DNA from: JAICMB01 sp035295125
GTDB lineage: Bacteria > Acidobacteriota > Terriglobia > Bryobacterales > Bryobacteraceae
Reading direction: 5' to 3'
DNA: 16,948 nt
Assembly: GCA_035295125.1 (NCBI GenBank)
Contig: DATGJP010000065.1
Location: 1-16,948 of the forward strand
Below, in pieces: positions 7,715-15,035 of the stretch (position 1 is its first letter; each line of letters starts with the position of its first letter). Position numbers and translations under genes: made by a program. Below the pieces are notes generated by a model that was given only the letters and a program-made list of their open reading frames with translations, made no database searches and had not been told where the DNA came from.

Positions 7715-8563
7715 ATGAAGATCAACCTGCGGGAGCAGGCGTTACGTAGCTTGGGGCAACTTCCACCCTTCCCGGCCATCCTGAACCGTCTCATCGCGAC
7801 CCTGGCACGCGACGACTCCTCCTTCATCGAGATTGGAGACCTAATCGAAAAAGATACGGTCGTGGCCGGAAATGTTCTGAAGATCGTCAACTCGGCCCTC
7901 TACAGCCGCCGGACCACAGTAACTTCCGTACGCCACGCCGTTAGCCTGCTGGGCATCAACAAACTCCGCAACGCTGCCCTGGGTATGTCCGTTACTCGAA
8001 TGTGGAACCAGGTGCGCGTCCCCGGCACCTGGTCGATGGCGCGCTTCAACCTGCACTCCGTGGCGACCGCGATTCTGGCCGATTCGCTCGCCCAGCGTGT
8101 GCAGGTTGACGATCCCGAAGGGGCTTTCGTCGCAGGCCTGTTCCACGACGTCGGACGTCTCCTGATCACCATCGGCCTTCCGGACGAATACAGCTTGATT
8201 TCGCGTATGAGCCCGCGAGATGTCACGGAGCGAGCCAAATGCGAGCTGGAGGTGCTGGGATGTACTCACGCCGAGCTGTCGCGCGACGCCGTGCGGGCCT
8301 GGAAACTGCCGGAATCGATACAGCGGGCCGTGCTATTCCATCACCAGCCGCTCCCTTCGAGTGGCGAGACTCTGAGCCTCAGCCGCGTGATCGCCGCCGC
8401 GAATACGTATGTCAATGGTATTGGGATTTCGATTTCCCCGTCGGATACGCCGCCGGGTTCAACGAACGGCGACTGCCTGAATTCGCTGGGACTCGCGGAA
8501 CGGCTCCCCACACTGCTCGAAGACTTCGACCGTGAATTCGCGACCATTCACAAGATGTTCTGA
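7715..8563 (+). CDS. HDOD domain signalling protein
   Basis: A 282-residue single-domain HDOD protein, a regulatory family related to HD hydrolases and usually linked to signalling, motility or stress. The N-terminal LPPFPAILNRL (16-26) with IEKDTVVAGNVLKIVNSALYS (44-64) is the classic HDOD opening, followed by SVRHAVSLLGINKLR (71-85). HD-like residues remain: His114, the FHD pair 144-145, His185 in THAELS and HH at 209-210. The open frame begins upstream at 7625, inside the divergent ATPase gene, so the ATG at 7715 is preferred. Its Shine-Dalgarno sequence is weak. mutM follows after 27 bases and probably shares its transcript. Hydrolase activity should not be assumed. Confidence 0.88.
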   Translation: MKINLREQALRSLGQLPPFPAILNRLIATLARDDSSFIEIGDLIEKDTVVAGNVLKIVNSALYSRRTTVTSVRHAVSLLGINKLRNAALGMSVTRMWNQVRVPGTWSMARFNLHSVATAILADSLAQRVQVDDPEGAFVAGLFHDVGRLLITIGLPDEYSLISRMSPRDVTERAKCELEVLGCTHAELSRDAVRAWKLPESIQRAVLFHHQPLPSSGETLSLSRVIAAANTYVNGIGISISPSDTPPGSTNGDCLNSLGLAERLPTLLEDFDREFATIHKMF

Positions 8564-8583
8564 GCCCTGCTGCGAGACCTACA

Positions 8584-8598
8584 ATGGAGTTTGCCTGA
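8584..8598 (+). promoter_or_regulatory. Five-codon overlapping leader reading frame before mutM
   Basis: ATG GAG TTT GCC TGA spans the mutM start. Its stop lies five bases past the first base of the TTG start codon. The GGAG just before the TTG is only one base away, too close for normal use. Termination here and re-initiation at the TTG would couple the two frames. This is inference from layout; the small frame could be chance. Confidence 0.3.
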
Positions 8599-9382
8599 AC
8601 TTCCGGAAGTTGAAACCGTAGTTCGTTCGCTGGCGCCGCGCCTCGCAGGCAGGCAGATCGTCCGCGGACGGTTTTTCTCCAAGCACGTCGTAAAGCAGAA
8701 CTTCGCGGCACTCTCCCGGCAAGTCGCGGGGCAGACCGTCCGTTCCGTGACGCGGCACGGTAAGTTCATTGTGCTGGAATTGGACCGCGGATTCCTGACG
8801 ATTCACCTTGGAATGACCGGCCAGTTGCTGCTGAGCGCCCCTTCGGGTCCCTACACGCGGGCTCTCTTCGAGCTCGACGAAGGACTCCTGGTTTACGACG
8901 ACATCCGACACTTCGGCAAAATCGAGTGGAGCGAGCAACTACCGAAGCGCGTGGAGCGCCTCGGTCCTGACGCTTTGACGGTAGCGCCGGACGAGTTTCT
9001 GGCCATGCTGCGGCGCCGCCGCTCCATGATCAAACCGTTGTTGATGAACCAGTTTTTCCTGCGTGGAATGGGCAACATCTACACCGATGAAGCCTTGTTC
9101 CTCGCGCGCATCAATCCGAAAGCGATTGCGTCGCGCCTGAGCCGCGATCGCGCGGCGCGGCTTCATGACGCCATGATCGGCATCCTCTCGAAGGCCATTC
9201 AGTTCAAGGGCTCGTCCATCTCGGATTACGTGGATTCCGACGGACAGAAGGGGAGCTTTCAACTGCATCACCAGGTCTACGGCCGCGAAGGCGAGCCGTG
9301 CGTGGTGTGTAAGACGAAAATTCGCCGGATTGTTTTAGGATCCCGCGGAACGCATTATTGCCCAAAATGCCAGAGAATTTGA
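8591..9382 (+). CDS. mutM: Formamidopyrimidine-DNA glycosylase (Fpg/MutM)
   Basis: A base-excision repair enzyme that removes 8-oxoguanine and ring-opened purines and cuts the abasic site. The start MPELPEVE carries the catalytic Pro2 and Glu3, so the start position is fixed by function even though the codon is TTG. Further landmarks are Lys58 (HGKF), HLGMTGQL (72-79), DIRHFG (104-109), GNIYTDEALF (161-170), VDSDGQKG and VYGREGEPC (229-237). The C-terminal zinc finger has Cys237, Cys240, Cys257 and Cys260, with Arg252 at the tip. At 263 residues it is a normal length and appears intact. It lies 27 bases after the HDOD gene and overlaps the cupin gene by 16 bases, suggesting one transcript. 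Expression may be tuned low by the TTG start and poor ribosome site. Confidence 0.97.
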   Translation: MPELPEVETVVRSLAPRLAGRQIVRGRFFSKHVVKQNFAALSRQVAGQTVRSVTRHGKFIVLELDRGFLTIHLGMTGQLLLSAPSGPYTRALFELDEGLLVYDDIRHFGKIEWSEQLPKRVERLGPDALTVAPDEFLAMLRRRRSMIKPLLMNQFFLRGMGNIYTDEALFLARINPKAIASRLSRDRAARLHDAMIGILSKAIQFKGSSISDYVDSDGQKGSFQLHHQVYGREGEPCVVCKTKIRRIVLGSRGTHYCPKCQRI

Positions 9383-9735
9383 CCAATCCTGCTTATTTTT
9401 TCACCGCGGACCTGATCGGGGAGATCGACATTCCGCAGCGCGGCATCCTGAGCCGGACCTTGCACGACAATCCGGGCGTGAAGGTGGTGCTGTTCGGGTT
9501 CTCGGCTGGACACGAGTTGTCGGCTCACACGGCGCCGATGCCCGCCACGCTGTACTTCCTGGAGGGCGAGGCCGATTTGACGCTGGGCGCTGATAAGCGA
9601 ACCGTCAAGGCGGGGGCGTTTGCCCACATGCCGCCCAATCTCACTCACGCCATCGTGGCGAAGACGCCGCTGGTCATGCTGTTGATTATGATGAAAGGGC
9701 TTAAGCAGGAGACGAGTGAGAGGATGCCGGCTTAA
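9367..9735 (+). CDS. Small cupin-domain protein
   Basis: A 122-residue single cupin barrel. The first cupin motif is degenerate: Gly48, His49 and His54 are present, but the second His of HxH is Ala56 and the usual Glu is absent, before LYFLEGEADLTLG (62-74). The second motif is PPNLTHAI, with His94. A metal site made of fewer ligands than normal, or none, is possible. The role is unknown; small cupins of this kind are often sugar or small-molecule binding or isomerising proteins. The ATG at 9367 overlaps the end of mutM by 16 bases. An in-frame TTG at 9358 is a weaker alternative. The 3' end overlaps the convergent STAS gene by 35 bases. Confidence 0.8.
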   Translation: MPENLTNPAYFFTADLIGEIDIPQRGILSRTLHDNPGVKVVLFGFSAGHELSAHTAPMPATLYFLEGEADLTLGADKRTVKAGAFAHMPPNLTHAIVAKTPLVMLLIMMKGLKQETSERMPA

Positions 9736-10081
9736 GATCGAAGCTATTGATCGCCTCGTCCTCGCTGTTATAGATTTCAAACACCTTGTGCAGCCCCGCA
9801 ATTTCAAGGACGTGATACACGTTCTTAGCCGCGTGCAGGAACTTCACGCTGGCATTGTTATGTAACGCAGTAGTGTAGCTGGTGACGAGTTCACCGATAC
9901 CGGCGGCGCTGTCCAGGTACGTTACCCCCGCAAGGTCCAACAGGATACGCTTGTGGCCCGCTCCCAGCAGGCCGGACACGCAGTTCCGTATGACACCGGA
10001 AGAGTCCGTAATGGTGAATTTCCCGGAAAGCACGACGATTGGTATATCATCGTGTTCGCGAATTGTTACAGTGCAGCTCAT
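9701..10081 (-). CDS. STAS domain protein, anti-anti-sigma factor type
   Basis: A 126-residue single STAS domain, the fold of SpoIIAA and RsbV, which bind anti-sigma kinases when unphosphorylated. The signature LLDLAGVTYLDSAAGIGEL (47-65) holds the candidate phosphorylated Ser58 after Asp57. The N-terminal beta strand is VTIREHDDIPIVVLSGKF (5-22). No anti-sigma kinase or sigma factor gene lies in the window, so the partner is elsewhere. The ATG at 10081 has a purine-rich stretch upstream. It lies about 110 bases beyond the methyltransferase gene on the same strand and could be the last gene of that transcript or have its own promoter in 10082-10192. The C-terminal tail (SSHSSPA) is Ser-rich and extends into the convergent overlap. 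Confidence 0.85.
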   Translation of the reverse strand: MSCTVTIREHDDIPIVVLSGKFTITDSSGVIRNCVSGLLGAGHKRILLDLAGVTYLDSAAGIGELVTSYTTALHNNASVKFLHAAKNVYHVLEIAGLHKVFEIYNSEDEAINSFDLKPASSHSSPA

Positions 10082-10192
10082 ATTCTCGACTCCAAGCTGG
10101 CACGGGTTCTAAACTCAGTATACGAAATAGGGCGGGCGGAATGCCTGGAATCAGGCGGCCTACTCTGTTCTGGGAAACCACGCGGCATCTGG

Positions 10193-10798
10193 CTAAGCCT
10201 GCCCCAACTTCCTGACCACCCACGTCGTCATGGAACGCTGATTCTGGACGACAGTTGTCTTCAACGGATCAGCTAGCCGGCCGCCCAGCCGTTCCGTGAG
10301 GCCGAGGAGTAGCGCCTCATCCACCAGGTAACGCTCCGAGCCGTCCGGGAGCAGATGGCGGCGTCCACCGAGACAACGGACCTGCGTCTCGATTCCGATA
10401 GAGGACGCAAGCCGGCAGAAAAACAGGCCGCCCGGCTTCAGAACGCGCCAGGTGCCGTCGAGCATAGCCTCGAATTGATGGTCATCGCGCGCAAAGTGAA
10501 GAACCGCACTGCTCAGGACCACGTCGGCGAAGTTTACGGGAAAGGACATCGCTTCGAGAGGCTCGGTGTGGAAGTTCTCGGGCAAAAGTGGTGCGGCGAG
10601 CCGGCGTACTGCCGCAACGGCCTGTGGGTCTTCATCGGAGCCATATACTTCATAGCCTTCCCGGAGGAAGTAGACAAGATTACGCCCGTAGCCGCATCCC
10701 GCGTCGAGAATACGCATCCCCGGCACGATGCGACCTCGCAGCAGCTGGTCGAACAGGTAGATGTCAATTTGCCCGAACTGCTCCGTAAGAGCGGACAT
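10193..10798 (-). CDS. Class I SAM-dependent methyltransferase
   Basis: A Rossmann-fold methyltransferase of 201 residues. Motif I is LDAGCGYGRN (31-40); the acidic SAM-binding residue is in GSDEDP (53-58); motif IV is ADVVLSSAVLHF (91-102) and is followed by RVLKPGGLFF (118-127). It resembles the small Methyltransf_11/TehB-like group; the methyl acceptor is not evident. GGAAG lies just upstream of the ATG at 10798. It begins 29 bases after the dehydrogenase stop, in the same direction, so it probably belongs to the same operon. Methylation could act on the cluster's acid substrate, product or an unrelated target (inference). Confidence 0.85.
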   Translation of the reverse strand: MSALTEQFGQIDIYLFDQLLRGRIVPGMRILDAGCGYGRNLVYFLREGYEVYGSDEDPQAVAAVRRLAAPLLPENFHTEPLEAMSFPVNFADVVLSSAVLHFARDDHQFEAMLDGTWRVLKPGGLFFCRLASSIGIETQVRCLGGRRHLLPDGSERYLVDEALLLGLTERLGGRLADPLKTTVVQNQRSMTTWVVRKLGQA

Positions 10799-10827
10799 GG
10801 ATACTTCCGATCATACGGGACGTGCCG

Positions 10828-11943
10828 CTATTCAGCGATGGCGTGAGCAACGCTCAGCGATTCGCAAACACCGCGAGCCATGTCGAGCGTGCCGGCGGTG
10901 CCTCCCATATCGTACGTACGTACTTCACCTTGCTCGACAAGATCCGCGACCGCCATTTCGATGTTGCGGGCAATCTGCGTCTCGCCGAGCCATTCCACCA
11001 TCATCTTCGCCGCCAGAATCGTTGCGAGAGGGTTCACCTTGCTACGCCCGGCGTATTTCGGAGCAGAGCCGTGGGTCGGCTCGAAGACAGCATACTTCTC
11101 CCCGATATTGCCGCTATAGGCGAATCCCATGCCACCTACAAGCTGCGCGCAGAGATCCGACAGAATATCGCCGAACAGGTTCGTGGTGACGATCACATCG
11201 TAATTGGTCGGGTCTTTAATTAGCCACATCCCCATCGCGTCGACATTGGCGGTGTCGAACTGGATTTGGGGATATCGCGACGCCACGTCCTGCGCCGCTT
11301 CCAGGAAGACTCCGCAGGTAGCGCGGAGCACGTTTGCTTTGTGGACCGCCGTCACCTTGCGGCGTCGATGCTTCACGGCGTATTCGAACGCCGCTTCGAC
11401 GATGCGCTTTGACGCTTTCCGCGTAACGCTGCGAATCGATATTGCGGCATCGCTCGGGATTCGCTGCATACCGGTTTCGACGAAGAAGCTCTCGGGAACG
11501 CGTGGGAATTCAACGCCAATGTACATCCCTTCGGTATTCTCACGAAACACGACCAGATCGATGTTGTCGCGGTAGTTGAGCGGATTGCCGTGAAACGCCT
11601 TGCAGGGCCGCAGGCACACATAAAGATCGAGTAATTGCCGCATTCGGACGATGGGGCTGCGGTAGGTCAGCCCTCTACCCTGCAACGAAGGCGAGAGCTC
11701 CCGCACAGCTTCGGCTTGCGGTTTGGAAGTGATCGCTCCGAAAAACGCGCAATCGGTCTCATGCAGCAGGTTCAGAGTGCGCGGAGGCAGGGCATCGCCT
11801 TCCTTCACCCAGAATTCCCACCCGATGTCGCCATGGAGGTATTCGGCGTTGAATCCGGCGGCGTCCAACACCGTGCGGGCGGCGTCGCAAACTTCCGGCC
11901 CGATGCCGTCTCCGGGCAGCCACGCTACGCGGTATTTACGCAT
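10828..11943 (-). CDS. Isocitrate/isopropylmalate-type beta-decarboxylating dehydrogenase
   Basis: Oxidises and decarboxylates a 2-hydroxy-3-carboxy acid using NAD(P)+ and a divalent metal. In 371 residues it has GDGIGPEV (11-18), the substrate arginines in RSPIVRMRQLLDLYVCLRP (Arg102, Arg112), RENTEGMYIG (134-143) with Tyr141, HKANVL with Lys201/202, the metal aspartates in the D235/D259/D263 region and the nucleotide segment EPTHGSAPKYAGR (288-300). Ser96 aligns with isocitrate-binding Ser113 of E. coli Icd, but the Asn115 position is Ile98. Lys-Tyr after HGSAP matches the NADP-determining pair of Icd. It resembles homoisocitrate/isocitrate dehydrogenases more than LeuB. AAGGAGG precedes the ATG, which overlaps the small hydro-lyase subunit stop by 8 bases. 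Substrate uncertain. Confidence 0.9.
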   Translation of the reverse strand: MRKYRVAWLPGDGIGPEVCDAARTVLDAAGFNAEYLHGDIGWEFWVKEGDALPPRTLNLLHETDCAFFGAITSKPQAEAVRELSPSLQGRGLTYRSPIVRMRQLLDLYVCLRPCKAFHGNPLNYRDNIDLVVFRENTEGMYIGVEFPRVPESFFVETGMQRIPSDAAISIRSVTRKASKRIVEAAFEYAVKHRRRKVTAVHKANVLRATCGVFLEAAQDVASRYPQIQFDTANVDAMGMWLIKDPTNYDVIVTTNLFGDILSDLCAQLVGGMGFAYSGNIGEKYAVFEPTHGSAPKYAGRSKVNPLATILAAKMMVEWLGETQIARNIEMAVADLVEQGEVRTYDMGGTAGTLDMARGVCESLSVAHAIAE

Positions 11944-12493
11944 GTCTGCCTCCTTCGAGCGCCGTAGATCGGGTGGTTTTCCAGATGGCGTACTTCTGCT
12001 TCAGGTACGAGACCAGGCCACCGGCGCCGAGTAGCTCAACGGCCCGGGCGTCGAGCGCGGCGGCTGGAATTGACCGGCGCTTCGTGAAATTGAGAATCTC
12101 GCCCTCAACCAAATCGATTTCCAGTTCGTCCCCAATCGAGCACTCCAGGTAGCCCGTGGCCGAGACGACGGCAGGCAGCCCGAGATTGATCGCGTTCCGA
12201 AAGAAAATACGCGCAAACGACACGGCGATCACCGCGCCCGCGCTCGCGAACTTCAACGCGGCGGCCGCCTGTTCGCGGCTCGATCCGCACCCGAAATTCT
12301 TGCCCGCCACGATGAAGTCGCCATTGTGAAGCGACGGAAGAATTTCGGGATGCGCCAGTTCGAAAAGATGCTCGGCGGTCTTTTCGCGATCGGTGATGTT
12401 GAGATAACGTCCCGGATAAATGACATCCGTGTCGACGTTGTCGCCCAGAATGGCCGCGACCCGGCCGTGAAGCTTCAGGCTTCCATCAGGCAT
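11936..12493 (-). CDS. Aconitase-family hydro-lyase, small (swivel) subunit
   Basis: The swivel-domain subunit of a two-part isopropylmalate isomerase/homoaconitase/dimethylmalate dehydratase-type enzyme, 185 residues. DTDVIYPGRYL (22-32), FGCGSSREQ (68-76) and IFFRNAINLGLP (91-104) are the family landmarks. The loop that helps set substrate choice reads YLNITD, unlike the YLRT or YLVY forms described for HacB and LeuD of methanogens. AAGGAGAAGG lies upstream of the ATG at 12493, and the start overlaps the large-subunit stop by 19 bases, giving coupled synthesis of the two subunits. The frame is open further upstream inside the large subunit but is not family-like there. The stop overlaps the dehydrogenase start by 8 bases. 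Confidence 0.9.
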   Translation of the reverse strand: MPDGSLKLHGRVAAILGDNVDTDVIYPGRYLNITDREKTAEHLFELAHPEILPSLHNGDFIVAGKNFGCGSSREQAAAALKFASAGAVIAVSFARIFFRNAINLGLPAVVSATGYLECSIGDELEIDLVEGEILNFTKRRSIPAAALDARAVELLGAGGLVSYLKQKYAIWKTTRSTALEGGRHA

Positions 12494-13770
12494 GGGACCT
12501 TCTCCTTGACGATGGATTCGGGATGCGCAAGCTGTCCGGCAACGGCCGACGCCGCGACCACAGCGGGACTGGCAAGGTACACAAACGAATCCTTGCTGCC
12601 CATTCGGCCGATGAAGTTGCGATTCGTGGACGAGACGCAGGTTTCGCCACTGGCGAGAATCCCCTGGTGCACGCCCACGCACGGCCCGCAGCCGGGAGCA
12701 TTCACCATCGCCCCGGCGCTCACCAGGGTTTCGAGGTAGCCTAAGCGCATTGCTTCCCGGTAAATCTGCTGTGAGGCTGGAATCACGATCAGGCGCGTCT
12801 GCGGATGAACGCTGCGTCCGGCAAGCACGGTGGCCGCCACGGCGAGGTCCTCCAAACGCCCGTTGGTGCAGGAGCCCAGAACGGCTTGGTCCACCGGAAT
12901 GTCTCCCAAAGCCGACAGCGGCTTGACATGATCCACTGAGTGCGGGCATGCAATCTGCGGCTCGAGAATCTCTTTATTCGCGTCAATCCGCATGACACGC
13001 TCGTAAACCGCGTCTGGATCGGGCCCGATCATCTCGATCGGCGACGAGACGCGCGGCCGGAGGTAATCGAGAAGGACTTCGTCCACCGGCGTGAAGGCAA
13101 CCTTCGCTCCCATTTCCATTGAGAGATTGGTCAGCACCATTCGCGACGCGACGGTCATGCGCCGGATCGCGGGGCCATCGAACTCCACGGCACGGTAATC
13201 CGCGCCTGCCGCCCCGAGTTTCCCGATGATGTACAGGACCAGGTCTTTCGCCGAGATCCAAGGCCGGAATTCACCCTCGACCTCGATGCGAATGGTGGAG
13301 GGCACCTTGAACCAGAGCTTTCCCTCGGTCCAGACGCCGGCCATTTCGGTTGCGCCGATGCCCGTGGCAAAGGCTCCAAACGCCCCGTGTGTGGTGGTGT
13401 GCGAATCTGTTCCTACGACCACCATTCCCGGCCGCACGTGACCGTTCTCGGGCAGCACCTGGTGGCAGATGCCGCCGCGTCCGACGTCGTAGAAACTTCC
13501 AATGCTCTGCGCGGCAGTGAATTCACGCACGGCTTTGTGAGTCACGGCGGTTTTTTCGGATTCCGCCGGGATACGGTGATCGAAAATGATGACAATTTTC
13601 GAAGAATCCCAAACGCGCGGCGCCCCGATTTCTAAGAAGCTTTTCCGGACAAGATCGGCATTTTCGTGGCTCATGGCAAGGTCCACATTCGCGACCACGA
13701 CCTGGTCCGGTGAAACGCGGTCGCGTCCGGACGCTCGCGCCAGTATTTTTTCCGCAAGAGTCATGCCCAT
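12475..13770 (-). CDS. Aconitase-family hydro-lyase, large [4Fe-4S] subunit
   Basis: The catalytic iron-sulfur subunit, 431 residues from the ATG at 13770, which moves water across a C=C bond of a di- or tricarboxylate. Family landmarks are DHRIPAES (64-71), GTDSHTTTHGAFG (120-132), GSCTNGR (cluster Cys301), APGCGPCVG (cluster Cys361 and Cys364) and RNFIGRMGS (384-392). The length matches the archaeal-type LeuC/HacA branch of about 420 residues, shorter than the 465-residue LeuC of E. coli. AAGGGGGG at 6-base spacing fixes the start at 13770; an ATG two codons later (13764) is an alternative. It lies 61 bases downstream of the lyase with two hairpins between. Substrate uncertain: isopropylmalate, homoaconitate or dimethylmalate-like. 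Confidence 0.9.
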   Translation of the reverse strand: MGMTLAEKILARASGRDRVSPDQVVVANVDLAMSHENADLVRKSFLEIGAPRVWDSSKIVIIFDHRIPAESEKTAVTHKAVREFTAAQSIGSFYDVGRGGICHQVLPENGHVRPGMVVVGTDSHTTTHGAFGAFATGIGATEMAGVWTEGKLWFKVPSTIRIEVEGEFRPWISAKDLVLYIIGKLGAAGADYRAVEFDGPAIRRMTVASRMVLTNLSMEMGAKVAFTPVDEVLLDYLRPRVSSPIEMIGPDPDAVYERVMRIDANKEILEPQIACPHSVDHVKPLSALGDIPVDQAVLGSCTNGRLEDLAVAATVLAGRSVHPQTRLIVIPASQQIYREAMRLGYLETLVSAGAMVNAPGCGPCVGVHQGILASGETCVSSTNRNFIGRMGSKDSFVYLASPAVVAASAVAGQLAHPESIVKEKVPCLMEA

Positions 13771-13794
13771 GGCATTCCCCCCTTCTAGCTGCAA

Positions 13795-13829
13795 GGCGGG
13801 ATATCGACCCGCCACAGGTTCACAACCTG
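13795..13829. repeat. Tandem pair of intergenic hairpins between lyase and hydro-lyase genes
   Basis: GGCGGG (13795-13800) pairs with CCCGCC (13808-13813). CAGGTT (13815-13820) pairs with AACCTG (13824-13829) around a three-base loop. Both lie in the 61-base gap of the minus-strand operon. They could cause partial termination or processing, so that lyase and hydro-lyase differ in level, or be copies of a genome repeat. No T run follows. Confidence 0.55.
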
Positions 13830-13831
13830 CT

Positions 13832-14740
13832 TTATCGCGTTGCAGCGGTTAGCGCCGGCAGGTACTCGTGCTCCAGCGAGCGGTACTCCGGTAAGCCAAC
13901 AAACGCAGTGTATTGCTTGAAGCTCGTCGCCCAGTGCGTTCCACCGGCGAGAATGCCGGTCGGCGATGCGTGCAGCGCGCCGAAGAAATCGGTCAGTGCT
14001 TTGTGCATCACCTCAATCGACGCCACTGGAATGCTGACACGGGCGACGCCCAGGGCAGCCAGTTCGGGAATGGGTATGAGTTCGGTTTTAATGGGGCTGA
14101 TGGCGTCCATGAGATTCACGGAGAGCAGGCCATGGATCTCCTGCACGGCGCGCTCGATGTCGTGCCGGGTGCCGATGCCATCAATGAATGCTAGATCGGC
14201 GCCTGAATTCAGATATAAATTCGCTCGATTAATTGCTTCGCGCAGCCCATGGACGGCAAATGCGTCCGTGCGGGCGTTAATAACAATGTCCTTTCCCAGC
14301 CTCTTGCGCACGTCGGCCATGGCGCGCACTTTGCCGGCCATCTCCTCGACGGGAATGACCTGCTTACCTTCCATGTGGCCGCAGCGCTTCGGAAACACCT
14401 GGTCCTCGATGTTCACCCCCGCGATGCCCATTTCAATCAGCCGTTCCGTCACCGCGGCGGCATTAATGGCGTTGCCTCCGCCGGTGTCAATATCTGCCAT
14501 CACCGGAATTCGCACCGCGCGCGCGATGTGGCCGGTGACGTCAAGGACATCTTTCATGTCCACCAGGCCGACGTCGGGCTTGCCGAGAAGGCTCCCGGCG
14601 AGGCCGAAACCGCTGATCTGGACGGCTTCGAACCCGGCGCTCTCGACGATCCTGGCACTGAGGGTGTCGTGGCATCCTGGCACGACCAGAGCCTTCCTGC
14701 GTTCCAGCGCGGAACGCAGAACGGCTGCTCGATCATCCAC
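13832..14740 (-). CDS. PEP mutase/isocitrate lyase superfamily lyase (methylisocitrate/dimethylmalate lyase-like)
   Basis: A TIM-barrel C-C lyase that splits a 2-hydroxy acid into an oxo acid and a shorter acid. From the start at 14740 (302 residues) it has DIDTGGG (83-89) for Mg2+ binding, NIEDQ (110-114) with Glu112, and the mobile loop PKRCGHMEGK (117-126) with catalytic Cys120. That loop marks true lyases rather than phosphonomutases. INARTDAFAV (154-163) follows. An earlier GTG at 14770 has no ribosome site, whereas the GTG at 14740 has AAGGAG at 9-base spacing, so it is preferred. The overall style is close to methylisocitrate lyase (PrpB) and 2,3-dimethylmalate lyase (Dml); no citrate synthase-like PrpC is nearby. 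It is the first gene of the minus-strand cluster. Confidence 0.88.
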   Translation of the reverse strand: MDDRAAVLRSALERRKALVVPGCHDTLSARIVESAGFEAVQISGFGLAGSLLGKPDVGLVDMKDVLDVTGHIARAVRIPVMADIDTGGGNAINAAAVTERLIEMGIAGVNIEDQVFPKRCGHMEGKQVIPVEEMAGKVRAMADVRKRLGKDIVINARTDAFAVHGLREAINRANLYLNSGADLAFIDGIGTRHDIERAVQEIHGLLSVNLMDAISPIKTELIPIPELAALGVARVSIPVASIEVMHKALTDFFGALHASPTGILAGGTHWATSFKQYTAFVGLPEYRSLEHEYLPALTAATR

Positions 14741-15035
14741 TCTGTGGCTCTCCTTGGTAGCCGATTCCACCTATAACAGATTCGGATGCTAATGTCTTCC
14801 CCACCAGACTGTGGTGGAAGTCGGGCAGGCTGACTGCCTGACCGACCTTGGCTCGCAAGCTATTGAACCGTAAAGGTGGCGTAGTCGGTTTCGCCTGCGC
14901 ATGTATGCCGCTGTCAAAGACTTCTGCCACGGCTATTAGACGTAATTTCGCCCATTCACAATGGAACGCGAGACGTTTAAGCATGTCGCGCCTGTTCGCA
15001 TGCGACAATGACCCTTGGTACAGGAGGGCAGTACA
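14741..15035. promoter_or_regulatory. 295-base divergent intergenic region
   Basis: This region separates the divergent starts of the lyase operon (14740, minus) and the secreted-protein gene (15036, plus), so it should hold both promoters. It contains two tandem hairpins (14801-14845) and the ribosome sites of both genes. No clear promoter boxes or other features were identified by eye in 14846-15020. Confidence 0.4.
14801..14845. repeat. Tandem pair of hairpins upstream of the lyase operon
   Basis: CCACCA (14801-14806) pairs with TGGTGG (14812-14817). Next, TCGGGCAGGC (14821-14830) pairs with GCCTGACCGA (14836-14845), one mismatch. The GCAGG/CCTGC core resembles other palindromes in the window. 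In the operon leader it could act as a regulatory structure or be a dispersed repeat. Confidence 0.55.

Noticed and set aside
7645..7890. Upstream extension of the ABC ATPase frame
   Set aside because: It overlaps the divergent HDOD gene and shows no ABC family similarity; the family N-terminus starts at 7644.
12494..12949. N-terminal extension of the small hydro-lyase subunit
   Set aside because: It is an out-of-frame run through the large subunit; the family start with DTDVIYPG and a strong ribosome site is at 12493.
10828..13770. Calling the cluster leuBCD (leucine biosynthesis)
   Set aside because: The dehydrogenase has isocitrate/homoisocitrate-style motifs (RENTEGMY), a lyase is in the same operon and leuA is absent, so the leucine names would over-assign.
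14699..14717. GCGTTCC...GGAACGC inverted repeat
   Set aside because: It lies inside the lyase coding region and is explained by codons; no regulatory context.
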